DNA of 24,879 nt from Clostridium sp. CAG:451 (GTDB taxonomy: Bacteria > Bacillota_I > Bacilli_A > RF39 > UBA660), in assembly GCA_000438295.1 (NCBI GenBank), contig FR901081.1, positions 1 through 24,879 of the forward strand, read 5' to 3'. The position numbers and the translations under genes are program-made. The notes beneath the pieces are model-generated. The model did no database searches, had not been told where the DNA came from, and saw only the letters and a program-made list of their open reading frames with translations. This document shows positions 23,639-24,879 of the stretch, one piece after another. How positions within the stretch are numbered: the first letter of the stretch is position 1; each line of letters starts with the position of its first letter.

Positions 23639-23816
23639 TATAATCATCCTTTCAAATTACTATTTGTCTTTCAGTTTCTATTATATCATTTTATTTATTT
23701 AAAATATTAAAATGTTAGTTAATTTTAATAAAATCATGTTATACTAATTTTAATTAGTAGTTATTACTACCTATAATTTATTGCTTATAATGGTTGTTAT
23801 ATCAGGGCCATAAGGG

Positions 23817-23859
23817 CACCATAATTAGTAATCACTAACTAGAAATAGTTAGTTTTTTT
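23817..23859 (+). repeat. 43-bp direct repeat, right copy (att-like)
   Basis: An exact copy of 22096-22138, preceded here by AGGG rather than the tRNA body. The preceding DNA (23740-23816) does not form a tRNA. Its last two bases overlap the ybaK stop codon. Confidence 0.9.
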
Positions 23860-24334
23860 ATGTTATATCTTTCAAATCAAAATCAATTACTTTTTTTAAT
23901 TCATCTAAAGTAGTCTCTACTTGATAGCCTATTTTTCCTCCACTAAATATTAACTTATCATAATTTTTAGCACTGCTATCAATAACAGTCTTAAAACTCT
24001 TTTTCATTCCAACTGGAGAACATCCACCATGAATATAACCAGTAAGTGCTAATAGTTCTTTTGATTTTACCATTTCTATATTTTTTTCATTAACAGCTTT
24101 GGCAGCCTTTTTTAAATCTAATTCTTTATTTACGGGTACTAAAAAGACATAGTGATTATTTGTTTTACCAACTGTGACTAAGGTCTTAAAAGTAAGATTT
24201 GGATTTTCATCTAGGGCCTTAGCTACTTCCATCCCACTAATAGCACCAGTTTTCAAATAGTTATAACTATTATATTTAACTTTCTTTTGATCTAATATAC
24301 GCATTACATTTGTTTTTTCATCTTTTATTTTCAT
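23858..24334 (-). CDS. ybaK: Cys-tRNA(Pro)/(Cys) deacylase, YbaK/EbsC family
   Basis: This is a 158-residue protein of the usual family length. It hydrolyses mischarged Cys-tRNA(Pro). The YbaK fold is shown by KTLVTVGKTNNHYVFLVPVN (with the catalytic-type Lys of KTL at about 50), ELDLKKAAKAV, the GYIHGGCSPVGMKK segment that lines the active site, and the SGGKIGYQVETTLDEL ending. The start at 24334 has AAAGGTGG upstream. The gene sits directly downstream of tRNA-His on the same strand but behind a terminator. It ends inside the right-hand copy of the direct repeat, so it is the first chromosomal gene beyond the tRNA-Ala-linked island. Confidence 0.93.
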   Translation of the reverse strand: MKIKDEKTNVMRILDQKKVKYNSYNYLKTGAISGMEVAKALDENPNLTFKTLVTVGKTNNHYVFLVPVNKELDLKKAAKAVNEKNIEMVKSKELLALTGYIHGGCSPVGMKKSFKTVIDSSAKNYDKLIFSGGKIGYQVETTLDELKKVIDFDLKDIT

Positions 24335-24352
24335 TTAGTCCACCTTTTTCCT

Positions 24353-24378
24353 ACAATAAAAGAGTCTAGAAGACTCTT
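24353..24378 (-). terminator. tRNA-His terminator
   Basis: On the minus strand AAGAGTC (24372-24378) and GACTCTT (24360-24366) pair around TTCTA, followed by TTATT. It separates the tRNA from ybaK. Confidence 0.75.
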
Positions 24379-24391
24379 ATTATCAATATTA

Positions 24392-24468
24392 TGGGGCGGC
24401 GTATGAGGATCGAACTCATGCATACTGGTGCCACAAACCAGCGTGTTAACCACTTCACCAACGCCGCC
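24392..24468 (-). tRNA. tRNA-His (anticodon GTG)
   Basis: This is a 77-nt tRNA with encoded CCA. It has the His-specific extra G at -1 opposite discriminator C73, acceptor GCGGCGT/ACGCCGC, anticodon stem CTGGT/ACCAG with loop TTGTGGC, and T-arm TGAGTTCGATCCTCA. Confidence 0.96.
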
Positions 24469-24486
24469 ATTTCAACTAACAAGCTT

Positions 24487-24515
24487 ATTTTACCAAAATT
24501 AGACACGTCTTGCAA
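24487..24515 (-). promoter_or_regulatory. tRNA-His promoter
   Basis: On the minus strand TTGCAA (24510-24515), 17 nt, TAAAAT (24487-24492), then about 18 nt to the tRNA. Confidence 0.65.
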
Positions 24516-24693
24516 CCCTTTTTTTATTTTTTTTGCAACTATTTAGACTTATAAACTAAAAAAGTAGTCCTTAATTGTGAATCTTCCGATAGTTTTAGAC
24601 AAGTGATTGAAAGAGATTTATATATATTACTCTTCTTTTTTGCATATTATAGTCTGAATAGTTACAATTTTTTAATAAATTTTACAAAAACAA

Positions 24694-24722
24694 TTGACAA
24701 ACCACCCTTTTATGGGTATTAT
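24694..24722 (+). promoter_or_regulatory. Consensus promoter of the orphan small RNA
   Basis: TTGACA (24694-24699), exactly 17 nt, TATTAT (24717-24722). No open frame and no ribosome binding site follow, while hairpins start within about 10 nt. Confidence 0.8.
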
Positions 24723-24728
24723 AAAAAT

Positions 24729-24830
24729 CACCAATTCGGAATTAGGCGAATTGGTAGCTAGTATCACACTAGCCAACCCCTTTTTATTCTTTTTGGAAGT
24801 TAGTTTTTACTGACTTCCTATTTTTTTATT
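24729..24830 (+). ncRNA. Orphan small RNA with three hairpins and intrinsic terminator
   Basis: The predicted transcript is about 100 nt. Hairpin 1 is CCAATTCG (24731-24738) with CGAATTGG (24747-24754). Hairpin 2 is GCTAGT (24757-24762) with ACTAGC (24768-24773). A single-stranded CCAACCCCTTTTT linker follows. Hairpin 3, GGAAGTTAG (24795-24803) with CTGACTTCC (24810-24818), plus TATTTTTTTATT forms a clear terminator. The C-rich linker could pair with G-rich ribosome binding sites, as in many trans-acting regulators. I do not recognise the family. It runs antisense into the 3' end of the SipW-type paralogue at the window's right edge. Confidence 0.65.
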
Positions 24831-24879
24831 TGTTTTTTCTACTGTTATATCTTCTGCTGCTATTTCCCAGTTGATATTG
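24807..24879 (-). CDS. SipW-type surface protein, third copy (C-terminal end only)
   Basis: Only the last 24 codons are in the window, ending with TAA at 24807-24809. They read NINWEIAAEDITVEKTNKK and IGSQ. The first part matches copy A (NINWEIAAEDVT) and 23 bases are identical to copy A (298-320), but then the frame ends, whereas copy A continues for at least 90 residues. This suggests a 3'-truncated paralogue. The end overlaps the terminator hairpin of the antisense small RNA. Confidence 0.6.
   Translation of the reverse strand, partial: NINWEIAAEDITVEKTNKKIGSQ

Larger units (their letters stand above)
22096..23859. mobile_element. Small tRNA-Ala-linked island flanked by 43-bp direct repeats
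   Basis: The 43 bp from CACC through the terminator hairpin and its T7 (22096-22138) recur perfectly at 23817-23859. The repeat begins inside the tRNA 3' end, which is the usual arrangement of attL/attR created by an integrase that targets tRNA genes. The 1.68 kb between holds an interrupted ORF, a folded non-coding region, a gene with an early stop and an ASCH gene, but no integrase. It is therefore either a decayed element or a mobilised satellite. Simple duplication of the terminator is the alternative. Confidence 0.55.

Noticed and set aside
23740..23820. Second tRNA gene ending in GGGCACCA at the right repeat
   Set aside because: No acceptor, D-arm, anticodon arm or T-arm could be folded from the preceding DNA; only the repeat is shared.
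24731..24818. Riboswitch controlling a downstream plus-strand gene
   Set aside because: The hairpins end in a terminator and no plus-strand gene follows within the window.
1..24879. Mycoplasma-type code (TGA as Trp) or recoded TAG
   Set aside because: Trp is written TGG throughout, several genes end naturally in TGA, and nearly all genes are open under the standard code. The lone in-frame TAG lies in a decaying island.

Overview
The window looks like a chromosomal segment of a low-GC, Gram-positive, spore-forming-type bacterium (Firmicutes; Bacilli, Erysipelotrichia or an uncultured Tenericutes-like gut lineage). The main evidence is AT-rich DNA with vegetative TTGACA/TATAAT promoters, GGAGG ribosome binding sites, two CotY/CotZ-type spore coat genes, a SEDS wall protein, a sortase-anchored thioester adhesin, a collagen-like exosporium-type protein and SipW-type surface proteins. 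TGG is used for Trp and TGA as a stop, so the standard bacterial code applies. Species cannot be assigned from the sequence alone.

Region 1 (1-4756): a compact, visibly GC-richer Tn916-type mobile element (integrase, excisionase, MobT-type relaxase and a GC-rich oriT hairpin) lies between two same-strand copies of a SipW-type surface-protein gene. Copy B, on the oriT side, is cut after about 93 codons, and its reading frame runs into the element and ends on the mobT start. Copy A, on the int side, has its own complete start. The two share a 226-bp identical block (322-547 and 4476-4701), so this is not a simple insertion into one gene. Between mobT and xis, about 800 bp without a convincing gene carry six degenerate repeats of 61-72 bp.

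Region 2 (4829-9091): a three-gene overlapping operon (single-ring ClpB-like AAA+ ATPase, small membrane protein, S51 serine peptidase), a divergent TQXA-thioester adhesin with six Cys-containing 29-residue repeats and a VPNTG anchor, and a collagen-like/jelly-roll protein broken by a frameshift.

Region 3 (9168-15762): a heterodimeric ABC exporter with one degenerate ATP site, the YugP-type zinc protease and an OmpR/histidine-kinase pair, all on the minus strand. This is probably a sensing-and-export unit.

Region 4 (15889-21915): a putative HEYRH zinc peptidase, a ClpX-like ATPase with an apparent one-base frameshift, two tandem CotY/CotZ-like coat genes behind a sigma-K-like promoter, a small hypothetical gene, an FtsW/RodA/SpoVE-family SEDS protein and a GT4 glycosyltransferase.

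Region 5 (22025-24879): tRNA-Ala whose CACC end plus terminator is repeated perfectly (43 bp) 1.7 kb downstream. This outlines a small decaying island with one amber-interrupted ORF, one gene with TAA at codon 13, an ASCH protein and a folded non-coding region. Beyond it lie ybaK, tRNA-His, an orphan small-RNA locus with a consensus promoter and terminator, and the tail of a third SipW-type paralogue.

Four coding disruptions (two single-base deletions in homopolymers, two in-frame stops) could be real decay or phase variation. The homopolymer pair could also be sequencing error.
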